51,851 bases of DNA from Acidobacteriota bacterium (GCA_031296115.1 JARLGI010000045.1:1-51851), one strand, 5' to 3'; positions 37,466 to 46,077 are shown, counted from the first letter of the stretch. Notes: generated by a model from the letters alone, not told the origin. Numbers and translations: made by a program.

Positions 37466-38530
37466 TTATTGGTTGGCCTCGGCGGTTTCGCGGCGAGCTG
37501 CGACGCGATCGCTGTGCTCGGCGGCCGACAGGTACGCTCCGCCAAGCAGCAGCATGCCGCTCCAGAACGACCAGAAGATGAGTGTCACGGAAACCGCGAA
37601 TGGTCCGTAAACCTCCTGGAAATTCAGCCACGGCAACGCCAGGATGTAGAGGTACTTGGCGCCCTCGGACAGCAGACCGGTAACGATCGCGGCCGGCAGC
37701 ACCGCGCGCACCGGCACTTTGCCGTGCGGCAGCAGCCAATAGATGAGGAAGTAAATCCCAATGGTCGCCAGGATGGCCGATGCCTTCATCACCACGAATC
37801 CGACGCCGCGCAAGATGAGGTCCTGGTCAGTGCCCAGCAGCAGGCCGAGCAGGCGCAAGTTTTGAGCGGTCAGCGCAATCGAGAGCATGGCGAGGCATCC
37901 GCAGCCCAGCGCCAAGCCGAGTGACACCAGCAGGTTCATCAGGTAGGAGCGGTTCTTCTTGAATCCCCAGATGCTGTTGAGCGCCACTTCCAGGGGCAGA
38001 AAGATGCCCGTTGAGGTAATCAGCAGCATGACCGCCGAAAAGACCTGTCCGCGGCCACGCACGCCGGCCAGAAACTGCAGGTTGCGGATTACAAAGTCTT
38101 TATTGCTGGGCAGGTAGTCGCGCAGAAGTCCCAGCACCACGTTGTACATCGCGGTGGAGTGAAAGACCCGCCGAATGACCGTCAGCAGCAGAACGATGAA
38201 GGGAAAGAACGACAGGATCGCGTTAGCGGCGACCGAGAACGCGTAAGTGTGTACCTCGGTCTGCGTAAGGTAACGCAACGTGGACCAGCCATGCTGCCGC
38301 AGACGGTGCGACAAGCCGTTCGATTCTGGCAGGTGCTGGAAAAGCTCCTCGCGGGCGTCTTCCGCCAGCAGGCGCCGCGCGGCCGTTCCCGGACGCAGCG
38401 GCGAGCTGGGCAACTCCGCGTTGCCTTGGGACCTAGCAGGTGCGGTGGTCACGGTTGCGGAAGAGTTCGAAGAAGCCGGCGTTTTGCGCCCATTCGGGTT
38501 ATCGCCGAAAGTGCCAGAGCTGCTGCTCAT
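37466..38530 (-). CDS. YihY/BrkB family membrane protein
   Basis: A 354-residue inner-membrane protein of the YihY (formerly RNase BN) family. A hydrophilic Ser/Pro-rich N-terminal extension of about 60 residues is followed by six membrane segments. Family motifs are HTYAFSVAANAILSFFPFIV and VLPAAIVTGLLSEGAKYLYI. The molecular role of the family is not settled; transport has been suggested. The C terminus has the helix with LLLGGAYLSAAEHSDRVAAR. It converges with the ThiF-like gene, with 13 bases between stops. Confidence 0.85.
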   Translation of the reverse strand: MSSSSGTFGDNPNGRKTPASSNSSATVTTAPARSQGNAELPSSPLRPGTAARRLLAEDAREELFQHLPESNGLSHRLRQHGWSTLRYLTQTEVHTYAFSVAANAILSFFPFIVLLLTVIRRVFHSTAMYNVVLGLLRDYLPSNKDFVIRNLQFLAGVRGRGQVFSAVMLLITSTGIFLPLEVALNSIWGFKKNRSYLMNLLVSLGLALGCGCLAMLSIALTAQNLRLLGLLLGTDQDLILRGVGFVVMKASAILATIGIYFLIYWLLPHGKVPVRAVLPAAIVTGLLSEGAKYLYILALPWLNFQEVYGPFAVSVTLIFWSFWSGMLLLGGAYLSAAEHSDRVAARRETAEANQ

Positions 38531-38887
38531 CTGCCTTCAATCGTATCAGAGCCACAGCGGCCATTAAGGATGGGTCCAAAAGGGTGGGCGAGCCACAGTC
38601 CTTCCTGTTTCGGGAATTGCAACCATTTGTGACGATTGCACTTGCCAGAATCCGGAGTTCCTGCAATTATCGTCTGCTCCACTCGTGTTGGGCGAGAGGA
38701 GCTTTCGGTTCCACCGAAACGCGGATTTGGGTTGATGTTTCTGTCAGCAGTTGAAAGTCACGCAAGGCACGGGCTCCAAGGATCTCGTCTGACACATAAG
38801 CGGTTTTCCGTCAGGCGAATTCGTGGGCCTTTTTCTTTGCGAGAACCTGCGAGCCGAGCCGCAACCCTTGTTTCCCGGCAACGTGGA

Positions 38888-38930
38888 GACGTCTTCCGAA
38901 CCTCGCTCTCAGGGTTGTGGTCGGAACGTC
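38888..38930 (+). promoter_or_regulatory. Structured leader of the cold-shock gene (candidate)
   Basis: In the 447-base gap before the cold-shock gene, GACG-TC-TTCCGA (38888-38899) can pair with TCGGAA-CGTC (38921-38930), a ten-pair stem with a two-base bulge. It ends 36 bases before the ribosome-binding site. A smaller hairpin TTTCGGT-TCC-ACCGAAA lies at 38703-38719. A long structured 5' leader is typical of cspA-type mRNAs. I could not place a convincing promoter in the gap, and no gene is visible in it. Confidence 0.35.
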
Positions 38931-38977
38931 CGCGAAGCAGGGGTTCATTCCAGATAGACAGGTGAAAGGAGTACGTT

Positions 38978-39181
38978 GTGAGAGAGAAAGGTACTGTGAA
39001 GTGGTTTAACGGAGCCAAAGGGTACGGATTCATCCAGAGATCAACGGGCGAGGATGTGTTCGTGCATTTTTCAGCCATTCAAGAGAACGGATATCGGAGC
39101 CTGAATGAGGGCGAGACCGTCGAGTTCGACCTCACCAAGGGCCCCAAAGGCTTCCAGGCCGCCAACGTCGTGCGCGTATAG
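38978..39181 (+). CDS. Cold-shock protein (CspA family)
   Basis: A 67-residue single OB-fold nucleic-acid-binding protein. Both RNA-binding motifs are present: RNP1 in AKGYGFIQR and RNP2 in [10 protein letters not shown], preceded by GTVKWFNG. The tail [17 protein letters not shown] is typical. These proteins melt mRNA structures at low temperature or act as general RNA chaperones. The start is GTG at 38978, with AAGGAG six bases upstream. It is monocistronic, with its own terminator and a long leader. Confidence 0.96.
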   Translation: MREKGTVKWFNGAKGYGFIQRSTGEDVFVHFSAIQENGYRSLNEGETVEFDLTKGPKGFQAANVVRV

Positions 39182-39261
39182 ACGTCTAAGCAACGCGCGG
39201 GAGCCGCGGTCACGCTAGCGTCACTTACGACCAAGGCTTCCGGGTCGGCCAAAACCACTGC

Positions 39262-39291
39262 AAACCCTCCCTTCGCGGGAGGGTTTCTTTT
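39262..39291 (+). terminator. Rho-independent terminator of the cold-shock gene
   Basis: AAACCCTCCC (39262-39271), loop TTCGC, GGGAGGGTTT (39277-39286), then CTTTT. The A and T ends make it usable on both strands. Confidence 0.9.
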
Positions 39292-39724
39292 GTATAGCCA
39301 TCAATCGCTAACGATTGCCCAGAAGCACGCGCAAGAAAAAGCCTTCCAGCAGTGGACTGGAAGGTGGATGCCCTTGCAGAGAGTACTGGCTGGGTGCGTT
39401 GGGCATCCCCATGATGGCGAGAAGGGGGACTCAGCGCCGTCACGAAATCTCAAAGTCTTGCTACCGCTGAGGCGCCGCGAACCCGGGAGTCGCTTGGCGA
39501 TACAAGTCGAGGCATCACAGTTTCCGGTCTCCGACGAGCCGAAGCAACGCCGGAATGCTGAGCAGTCAACCGTGATGCCCCGACCTGCAACGTTCTCCAA
39601 CTGCAACCATGGAGCCACATCCGAAAACGCCCAGCGCCAATAACTTACGCTTCGCTCGGCGTTCGGCCGAGGTGTAATTCCTACCCGAAGCGAGCACGTC
39701 TGGGGAGGGCAAGAAGGTGCTGCC
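39292..39724. other. Intergenic stretch without recognisable content
   Basis: Between the cold-shock terminator and the queG stop I see overlapping open frames on both strands. All have poor codon usage, no ribosome-binding sites and no recognisable motif. I do not call a gene here. Confidence 0.5.
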
Positions 39725-40813
39725 TTACGCCTCGCGTGACTTCAGCCGTTCGAGCGCCCAACGCGCGTGCTCGGCGACGACCTCATCCTCGTCGCGGCTG
39801 AGCTCGTGCAGAATCCCCCCAAAGCGCTCATCGCCGCTGTTGCCCATCGCGAGCACGACGTTGCGCCGCAGCCCGTTGTAGCGGGCGCGCTTCACCGGCG
39901 AGCCGCGAAAGGCCTGACGAAACTCGTCCACGCCCATGCGCGCCAGCCATTCAAGGTCGGGATTGACCAACTGCGGCCGCGCCGCAAACTCCGGCGCGCT
40001 CGCCAGCGGCGCTTCGCGGTTCCACGGACAAACATCCTGGCAGATGTCGCAGCCGAACACTTGCCGTCCGACGCCGGCGCGCAGCTCTTGGGGAATTGCA
40101 CCACGCTTCTCGATCGTCAGGTACGAGATGCACTTCGTCGCGTCGAGCTGATACGGCGCGGTAAACGCATTGGTCGGACAAGTGTCGAGACAGCGCGTGC
40201 ATGAACCACAGCGGTCCGCAGGCGGCAACCCGGGCGCAAGTTCCAGCGACGTCAGCATCACGCCGAGAAACAGCCACGAACCCAGCCGCTCATTCAGGAC
40301 GCAGGTGTTCTTGCCGATCCAGCCGATGCCCGCGTACTTGGCGAAGATGCGCTCGATTACCGGGCCCGTGTCAACGTAGCACCAGGTACGCGGCGCGGCC
40401 ATCTGCTGTTGCTCGCAGAGCGCGAGCAGGTGGGCTTCCAGTACCCGCATTTTCTCAAGTACCACATTGTGGTAGTCGCGCTTTCCCCAGGCGTAGCGCG
40501 AAATCCAGCCCTGCGTTGAGTTCCCGGCGTGCGTCGAGTAGGGCCGCGCGGTGTTGTAGTTCAAGGCGCAGACCACGACCGATCGGGCCCACGGAGCGGC
40601 GCTGGCCAGCGACGCTCGCTTCAACTCCCCCGCGTCGTCGCGGCCCTCCAGATACTTCATCTCACCGCCGTATCCCTCGGCGAGCCAGCGCGGGAAGAAC
40701 GCATGCTCCGGCGTGTCGGCCACCCCGGCAACGCCGGCCAGATCGAATCCGGCCTCGGCGGCCAGGCGCTGGATGTCAGCGCTGATGGGTGGCAGTGGCA
40801 GATCGTCGGACAT
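39725..40813 (-). CDS. queG: Epoxyqueuosine reductase QueG
   Basis: Cobalamin-dependent iron-sulfur enzyme that makes queuosine from epoxyqueuosine in tRNA, the last step of the pathway. The 362-residue protein starts MSDDLPLPPISADIQRLAAE. It has SRYAWGKRDYHNVVLEKM and YAGIGWIGKNTCVLN from the B12-binding core. Two 4Fe-4S clusters are supported by CGSCTRCLDTCPTNAF, CISYLTIEKRG and FGCDICQDVCPWN. The C-terminal HEAT-like repeat ends VVAEHARWALERLKSREA. The ATG at 40813 is chosen; a longer in-frame extension from 40894 is encoded by intergenic heptad sequence. Confidence 0.95.
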   Translation of the reverse strand: MSDDLPLPPISADIQRLAAEAGFDLAGVAGVADTPEHAFFPRWLAEGYGGEMKYLEGRDDAGELKRASLASAAPWARSVVVCALNYNTARPYSTHAGNSTQGWISRYAWGKRDYHNVVLEKMRVLEAHLLALCEQQQMAAPRTWCYVDTGPVIERIFAKYAGIGWIGKNTCVLNERLGSWLFLGVMLTSLELAPGLPPADRCGSCTRCLDTCPTNAFTAPYQLDATKCISYLTIEKRGAIPQELRAGVGRQVFGCDICQDVCPWNREAPLASAPEFAARPQLVNPDLEWLARMGVDEFRQAFRGSPVKRARYNGLRRNVVLAMGNSGDERFGGILHELSRDEDEVVAEHARWALERLKSREA

Positions 40814-40881
40814 GCTTGGGCGATTATAGGCAGTTACTACCGGGTAAGTGCGGGATGCCGGGCTGCGGGTGGCAGCCCATC

Positions 40882-40902
40882 GCCCACTAGCCACTAACCA
40901 CT
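40882..40902. repeat. Heptad array upstream of queG
   Basis: Three units read on the minus strand as AGTGGTT, AGTGGCT and AGTGGGC. The pattern matches the other arrays (RRYNRYT, last unit degenerate). Confidence 0.55.
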
Positions 40903-41062
40903 TTGTTACTGCCTCTCCCCCCTCCCCTTGTACGAGGGAAGGCCTGTAACAGCTTAAACCTATGGACGTTACAGGAATCAGTCGAAAATATTGGCGGCAA
41001 AATATTCAAAAGGAATGAGTTAGAGGCAGAACCGGGGCACTCAGCCATTTTGCTACCGCACA

Positions 41063-41110
41063 CCCCGCGCTGAAGCGCGGGGCTTTCACCTTTCGTCGCG
41101 CAAGCGCGAC
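41063..41110. repeat. Pair of GC-rich palindromes
   Basis: CCCCGCGCT-GA-AGCGCGGGG (41063-41082) and GTCGCGC-AA-GCGCGAC (41095-41110), about 135 bases upstream of higA. They have the same layout as the other REP-like pairs: one dinucleotide-looped palindrome followed closely by a second. The remainder of the 40814-41204 gap shows only the heptads. Confidence 0.6.
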
Positions 41111-41204
41111 TGGCGCAGTGACGATTTTGGAACCTGCGCAAAATGCATACATAATTAAGTAGAACGTTTTTTGCAAAACCAAGTATGCAGGGACTTCGCT
41201 CCAA

Positions 41205-41234
41205 TTTCGTGTGGAAATCGTGGACTATCACTAG
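41205..41234 (+). pseudogene. Remnant of the 3' end of a higB toxin gene
   Basis: Immediately before higA one frame reads FRVEIVDYH then TAG (41232-41234). EIVDYH-stop is the typical C terminus of HigB/RelE-type toxins encoded directly upstream of higA, and the stop overlaps the ribosome-binding site of higA, as in intact higBA pairs. Upstream residues in this frame do not look like HigB, and a stop (TAG) occurs 25 codons earlier, so the toxin body is gone. Confidence 0.65.
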
Positions 41235-41243
41235 GAGGGAGCC

Positions 41244-41546
41244 ATGCCAAAGACTGAGAAACTGGCGCCGATCCATCCCGGCGAAATTCTGCGCGAAGAC
41301 TTTATGAGGCCGCTGGGCATCAGCATGAACCGGCTGGCTATGGAGTTACGCGTCCCGGTGACGCGCATTGCCGAGATTGTCCACCAGCGGCGAGGCGTCG
41401 CTCCCGACACGGCCCTGCGTCTGGGGCGCTATTTCAACACCAGCGCGCGCTTCCGGATGAACGCGCATTCCATCTACGACCTTGAAGTTGCGCAAGACGA
41501 ACTGCAAAGCACCATCGAGCGCGACGTGCGGCCCCTGGTGGCGTGA
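41244..41546 (+). CDS. higA: HigA-type antitoxin (XRE family), orphan
   Basis: A 100-residue addiction-module antitoxin with a helix-turn-helix of the HigA/VapI type. The N-terminal signature APIHPGEILREDFMRPLGIS is followed by MNRLAMELRVPVTRIAEIVH, with DNA-contact residues in QRRGVAPDTALRLGRYFN. It would bind its own operator and neutralise HigB. The ATG at 41244 follows GGAGGGAG. The toxin gene expected upstream is reduced to its last codons. The antitoxin is therefore an orphan that may have become a plain regulator or an anti-addiction relic. Confidence 0.9.
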   Translation: MPKTEKLAPIHPGEILREDFMRPLGISMNRLAMELRVPVTRIAEIVHQRRGVAPDTALRLGRYFNTSARFRMNAHSIYDLEVAQDELQSTIERDVRPLVA

Positions 41547-41629
41547 ACTCGTACTCCTTCGGGGAAATTTCCACCATCATGTTTGGAGCGCGCGTCCAAT
41601 CCACTCCTCGGCGCGATAGAATACCCGCG

Positions 41630-42229
41630 ATGACGGATTCGCTCTACCTGAGTGTCTGGTTCCCCAGCTTTCGCGAGGGCGAGATGCTGACGCGCGCGCT
41701 GGCCGTGCTGCGCCAGTTCCCTTACTCCGGGCTGCGCGAGGGCGTCACGTATCTGTCCGTGCATCCCGTCAGTTGGTCCGAGCCCACCGTGCTGGAGCGG
41801 TACTTCACTCCCGGGGTTTCTCCCGAAGAAGCGGTCGAGGTGGCGGCTGAGTTCGCCTACGACGACTTTGCCCTGGTCCTCGAGGCTTTCTGGGACCTGT
41901 GGGTGCCGAGCGACGACGAGCATGGCGATAGCTGGGTGCAGCGGCCGGTGGCGGTGCGCTTCCTGGTACATGGCACCCAGTTCGACGAGGGCATCTACAC
42001 TGACGATGGCCACATCGAGGTGGACTTCGGGCTGGACAGCTATTTTGTGCACGAAGGCCTGCGGTTCTCGCAGGTCATCGAAGAACACCTGCGCACGAAC
42101 ATCGCCAAGCTGGTGGCGTTCTCCGCCGCGGTGGGGAAGAATTGCGGCATCAGCGGACGCGTGCTGTGGTCGGAGTCGGAAGAGAACCTGGCACAGAAGC
42201 TGATCGCCAAGCTGCAACAGACGCAGTGA
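41630..42229 (+). CDS. Conserved-looking protein of unknown function
   Basis: A 199-residue soluble protein starting MTDSLYLSVWFPSFREGEML. It has no signal peptide, membrane segment or motif I can assign. It is acidic and rich in aromatic residues, with blocks YLSVHPVSWSEPTVLERYF and HIEVDFGLDSYFVHEGLRFS. It reads as one globular alpha/beta domain with GC-rich codon use like the housekeeping genes, so it is not obviously foreign. The ATG at 41630 is preferred over a start at 41543 that would extend through intergenic sequence. It lies 83 bases after higA. Confidence 0.7.
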   Translation: MTDSLYLSVWFPSFREGEMLTRALAVLRQFPYSGLREGVTYLSVHPVSWSEPTVLERYFTPGVSPEEAVEVAAEFAYDDFALVLEAFWDLWVPSDDEHGDSWVQRPVAVRFLVHGTQFDEGIYTDDGHIEVDFGLDSYFVHEGLRFSQVIEEHLRTNIAKLVAFSAAVGKNCGISGRVLWSESEENLAQKLIAKLQQTQ

Positions 42230-42232
42230 GAC

Positions 42233-42260
42233 AGTAGTCAGTGACCAGTTGTCAGTTGTG
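42233..42260 (-). repeat. Heptad array between two small genes
   Basis: Read on the minus strand: CACAACT, GACAACT, GGTCACT, GACTACT. It starts three bases after the stop of the 199-residue gene. Confidence 0.65.
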
Positions 42261-42282
42261 GTATTATAGAATTGGTAAACGC

Positions 42283-42501
42283 ATGACAGCCGTTTCGATT
42301 GCGCACGTCATCGATGCCAGGGAGTGCGAGCATTCGTTTCTGGTGCCCCTGCGCAACGAGCCAGCATTTATAGATGAAGAACAAGAAGGCAGACTTGTGC
42401 AAGGCCTCTGTTCTTCTTGCAGCAGGATAGTAACCGTGGAGACAAAAGCCGGAAAGCGCACTGGTCGGTCGTGGCTGCAGATTAGAGAAGTTGAAGCTTA
42501 A
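42283..42501 (+). CDS. Small protein of unknown function with possible zinc site
   Basis: A 72-residue frame starting MTAVSIAHVIDARECEHSFL. It has a CxH pair (ECEHS) and a CxxC (LCSSCSR) spaced like a small zinc ribbon, in an otherwise acidic sequence. The ATG at 42283 is preferred over a longer frame from 42241 made of heptad repeat. A -10-like TATTAT lies about 20 bases upstream. Base composition is lower in GC than the neighbours. Its stop abuts the stop of the broken frame on the opposite strand. Support is modest. Confidence 0.45.
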   Translation: MTAVSIAHVIDARECEHSFLVPLRNEPAFIDEEQEGRLVQGLCSSCSRIVTVETKAGKRTGRSWLQIREVEA

Positions 42502-43002
42502 TTAATTGACGAGGGTCGCACAATTCTTTACTTGCCCGTCGATATCCGGATAGTTACCCGAAGGTACTTCGTTGCAATAACCTGTTCTTAGCCTCAACCA
42601 GACCCCTTCATCGTCATCGGGGTCGTGATACGCCCGTTCCATCTTTTTGACCAACTCAGCTCACTCTCTGCCGTGCTGAATCGAAATTTGTTTGAACTTA
42701 ACAAAATCTTCGCCAATTCTCCCAAGCTAGTAGCGGTACACCACTGACATTCGTTCTGCGACCACGGTCGCTACAACCGTCTTTGTGTTACCTGCCTTAC
42801 ACACAAATGCTCGACCGAACCACATTTCGCCACACTGCACTTCGTCAGCGTGCAGCGATCTCAATGGTTCAGCAAAAAAGCTAGCGGCCATGCCGATGTC
42901 ATTGTTAAGGGTTGAAAATACCAACATACCAGGATCCATTATCCCCGGCCGCGTGGTAGCAAAAGATTCTACGTTTTCAAGTGTCGACAGAGTGCCATTA
43001 GA
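42502..43002 (-). pseudogene. Reading frame interrupted by two in-frame stops, product unknown
   Basis: One frame on the minus strand reads as protein-like sequence over about 165 codons but contains TAG at 42727-42729 and TGA at 42661-42663, before a final TAA at 42502-42504. The longest intact piece (42727-42939, 70 residues) reads MDPGMLVFSTLNNDIGMAAS and then ADEVQCGEMWFGRAF. The next pieces read LGRIGEDFVKFKQISIQHG and MERAYHDPDDDEGVWLRLR. Upstream of the ATG the frame still reads ENVESFATTRPGI back to a TAG at 43003. GC content is clearly below the window average. I do not recognise the family. A decayed acquired gene is the simplest reading. The 43003-43210 gap holds nothing I recognise. 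Confidence 0.5.
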
Positions 43003-43210
43003 CTAGTCATAGCACCCGCCGCTATGGTCAAGGTTCGAACAGAGTGGCTGGTCGATTGTCCACTTGCCATTACGCTGCGATGAACAGGAACAACACTGCC
43101 TGCCCGCATCCACTCATTGTTTGCCCCTCATGCTGCGTGCTTCACTTCTCATCGCCCAGGGGTACCTCCGCGTCCTTAGTGCGCATGCAACTTGGCCCCC
43201 GCCTGCCAGC

Positions 43211-45946
43211 CTATTTCGTCCGGCCCCCTTCCATCTTCAGCTCGGCGCTGGCGCCGGCCTGCGCTGCCGCCAGGCGCGCGGTGAGAACGCGGAAGGGTGA
43301 GCATGACACGTAGTTGAAGCCCTGCTGCGCGCAGAACTCCACCGACGACGGCTCGCCGCCGTGTTCGCCGCAGATGCCGATCTTGATGGTCGGACGCGTG
43401 GCGCGGCCTTTCTGGACGGCAATCTTGATCAGTTGTCCAACGCCCTCGCGATCGAGCACGGCGAACGGGTCCTGCTTCAGGATGCCTTCGGAAAGATACG
43501 CGGTCAGAATGCGGCCCACGTCGTCGCGCGAGAAGCCGAAGGTGGTCTGCGTGAGGTCGTTGGTGCCGAAGCTGAAGAACTCGGCTTCCTGGGCGATCTC
43601 GTCGGCCATCAGCGCGGCGCGCGGCAACTCGATCATGGTGCCGACCAGGTACTCGACCTTCTGCTCCTTCTCGGCGAAAACTTCTTCCGCCACGCGGCGA
43701 ACGATGGCCGCCTGGTTGGCCATCTCCTTCAGTCCGGTGGTGAGCGGAATCATGACCTCGGGCATCACCTTCACGCCTTCCTTGGCGACCTTGACGGCCG
43801 CCTCGAAGATGGCGCGCGCCTGCATCTCGGTGATTTCCGGGTACGTGATGCCCAGACGGCAGCCGCGCAGCCCGAGCATGGGATTCACTTCGTGCAACTG
43901 CTCGACGCGGTTCAGCAGGGTGCGCATTTCGCGCAGCTTGGGCGACTTCGGCTTGGTCAGCTCCAGCCTGGCGATGTCGACCATCAGGTCCTCGCGGCGC
44001 GGCAGGAACTCGTGCAGCGGCGGGTCGATGGTGCGGATGGTCACCGGGAAGCCGTCCATGGAGCGGAAGACGCCGATGAAGTCGTTGCGCTGCATGGGCA
44101 GCAGCTTGCGCAGCGCGGTGCGGCGGTCCTTCTCGTTGTTGGCGAGAATCATCGTGCGCATGTGCGGCAGGCGATCTTCGGCGAAGAACATGTGCTCGGT
44201 GCGGCACAGCCCGATGCCTTCAGCGCCGAAAGCGCGCGCCTGGAGCGCGTCTCGCGGAATGTCGGCGTTGGCGCGCACGCCCATGCGGCGGAACGGCTCG
44301 GCCCAGCTCATCAGCTTCAACAGCTCGGGATCGTCGGGCCGCGCGGGAACGGTGTTGAGCTTACCGTTGATGACGCGGCCGGTCGAGCCGTCCAGCGAAA
44401 TCCAATCGCCTTCCTTCAGAGTCTTGCCCTTGGCGCGAACGACGCGGGCCTTGTCGTCCACTTCAATCTCGCTGGCTCCGGCGACGCAGCACTTGCCCAT
44501 GCCGCGCGTGACCACCGCGGCGTGGCTGGTCATCCCGCCGCGCGAAGTCAGAATGCCGGCTGCCACTTCCATCCCGGCGATGTCCTCCGGCGTGGTCTCA
44601 GCGCGCACCAGGATGATCTTCGCACTCTTGTCCTTGTTGAAACTCTCGACCGTGTCCTCGGCAGTGAACACAATCTGTCCGACGGCGGCTCCGGGCGATG
44701 CCGGCAAGCCAGTGGCGAGCACCTCGATGTCCTTGCCCTTTTCGTCGAGGCTTGGCACCAAGAAGTCGTAGAGCTGGTTAGGCTCGACGCGAAAGATGGC
44801 TTCCTCCTTCGAGATGAGTTTCTCTTCCACCATCTGGATAGCGACGCGGACGGCGGCGCGGCCGGTGCGCTTGCCGTTGCGCGTCTGCAACATGTACAGG
44901 CGTCCGTCCTGGATGGTGAATTCGAAGTCCTGCATGTCGCGGTAATGTTTTTCCAGGCGCGTGGTGATCTCGCGCAGCTGGTTGTAAACGTCGGGCTGGA
45001 TCTTCTCCAGTTCGGAGATGTGCACCGGCGTGCGAATGCCGGCCACCACGTCTTCGCCCTGCGCGTTCATCAGGAACTCGCCGTAGAACTCTTTGACGCC
45101 GGTCGCGGGATTGCGGGTGAAGCCGACACCGGTGCCGCTGGTCTCGCCGAGATTGCCAAAGACCATGGCCTGCACGTTGACCGCGGTGCCCAGCATGTCG
45201 TCGATGTTGTTGATGCGGCGATAGTGGCGCGCGCGATCGTTCAGCCAGGAGCGGAACACGGCATCACGCGCCATCACCAGCTGCTCGTGCGGGTCCTGCG
45301 GAAACTCGCTCTTGGCGTGCTTCAGCACCACTTTCTTGTAGTCGGTGATGACTTCCTGCAGCGCCTTGGCGTCGAGGTCGGTGTCGAGCTTCGCCTTCTT
45401 CTGCTTCTTCTTGCCGTCGAAGACCTCTTCGAATGCGTGCTTGGGAATGTCAAGCACGACCGAGCCGAACATCTGAATGAGCCGGCGATAGCTGTCGAAG
45501 GCGAAGCGCGGATTTTTGCTGCGCCTGGCCAGTCCTTCGACCGACGTGTCGTTGAGGCCCAGGTTGAGGATCGTGTCCATCATGCCCGGCATGGAGAATT
45601 TCGCGCCGGAGCGCACGCTGACCAGCATGGGATTGTCGGCGCCGCCGAGCTTCTGGCCCTGCAACTGCTCGAGGTGGCGCAGCGCTTCGTCCATCTGGCG
45701 GTCTACTTCTGCGGAGGTCTTGCCCGCGCGCATGTACTCGCGGCAGGCCTCGGTCTGGATGGTGAAGCCCGGGGGTACAGGAAGCCCGGCGTTGGTCATC
45801 TCGGCCAGGCCGGCGCCCTTGCCGCCCAGGTCGTCTTTCATTTTGCCGTGGCCTTCGGCGCGTCCGTCGCCGAAGAAGTAAACGTATTTCACGGCCTTGG
45901 AATCAGAGTTCGCCGCGGATTCAAGCTCGGTGGTAGGTGTGCTCAT
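43211..45946 (-). CDS. ppdK: Pyruvate, phosphate dikinase
   Basis: Interconverts pyruvate, ATP and phosphate with phosphoenolpyruvate, AMP and pyrophosphate. The 911-residue product has the N-terminal ATP-grasp domain (VYFFGDGRAEGHGKMKDDLG, KGAGLAEMTNAGLPVPPGFT). The central phosphohistidine domain is ILTSRGGMTSHAAVVTRGMG, with the His in TSHAAV and the regulatory Thr before it. The C-terminal PEP-binding barrel has GICGEHGGEPSSVEFCAQQG and NYVSCSPFRVLTARLAAAQ. Length is normal (870-900). It lies downstream of glyS by 131 bases on the same strand. The equally long antisense frame is a shadow. Confidence 0.97.
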   Translation of the reverse strand: MSTPTTELESAANSDSKAVKYVYFFGDGRAEGHGKMKDDLGGKGAGLAEMTNAGLPVPPGFTIQTEACREYMRAGKTSAEVDRQMDEALRHLEQLQGQKLGGADNPMLVSVRSGAKFSMPGMMDTILNLGLNDTSVEGLARRSKNPRFAFDSYRRLIQMFGSVVLDIPKHAFEEVFDGKKKQKKAKLDTDLDAKALQEVITDYKKVVLKHAKSEFPQDPHEQLVMARDAVFRSWLNDRARHYRRINNIDDMLGTAVNVQAMVFGNLGETSGTGVGFTRNPATGVKEFYGEFLMNAQGEDVVAGIRTPVHISELEKIQPDVYNQLREITTRLEKHYRDMQDFEFTIQDGRLYMLQTRNGKRTGRAAVRVAIQMVEEKLISKEEAIFRVEPNQLYDFLVPSLDEKGKDIEVLATGLPASPGAAVGQIVFTAEDTVESFNKDKSAKIILVRAETTPEDIAGMEVAAGILTSRGGMTSHAAVVTRGMGKCCVAGASEIEVDDKARVVRAKGKTLKEGDWISLDGSTGRVINGKLNTVPARPDDPELLKLMSWAEPFRRMGVRANADIPRDALQARAFGAEGIGLCRTEHMFFAEDRLPHMRTMILANNEKDRRTALRKLLPMQRNDFIGVFRSMDGFPVTIRTIDPPLHEFLPRREDLMVDIARLELTKPKSPKLREMRTLLNRVEQLHEVNPMLGLRGCRLGITYPEITEMQARAIFEAAVKVAKEGVKVMPEVMIPLTTGLKEMANQAAIVRRVAEEVFAEKEQKVEYLVGTMIELPRAALMADEIAQEAEFFSFGTNDLTQTTFGFSRDDVGRILTAYLSEGILKQDPFAVLDREGVGQLIKIAVQKGRATRPTIKIGICGEHGGEPSSVEFCAQQGFNYVSCSPFRVLTARLAAAQAGASAELKMEGGRTK

Positions 45947-46077
45947 GATGACCGTCCTTTATCTGTGGCTATTGAGTATGGCTATTAATCGTATAGCGAA
46001 ACCATTTCTCATTCATGAATTGTCATTGCAAGCGCCCGGTTTTTGTGCGCTCGTGATGACAACTGTGTTTCCGTGCG

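Noticed and set aside
39290..39643. Overlapping frames of 117 and 105 codons on both strands after the cold-shock gene
   Set aside because: No ribosome-binding site, no motif, atypical composition; both are in the same non-coding stretch and exclude each other.
40887..41276. 129-codon minus-strand frame upstream of queG
   Set aside because: It crosses heptads, palindromes and the higA start; cysteine- and arginine-rich random-looking product.
42502..42642. Separate 46-residue gene (MERAYHDPDDDEG) on the minus strand
   Set aside because: It is in the same frame as the broken reading frame above it and is better read as its last segment, although an independent small gene cannot be excluded.
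42661..42663. TGA as a selenocysteine codon in the broken frame
   Set aside because: A second stop (TAG) interrupts the same frame and no selenoprotein context or SECIS-like hairpin was evident.
43361..45988. Open frame of 875 codons antisense to ppdK
   Set aside because: Shadow of ppdK caused by GC-rich third positions; the sense protein has all catalytic motifs.
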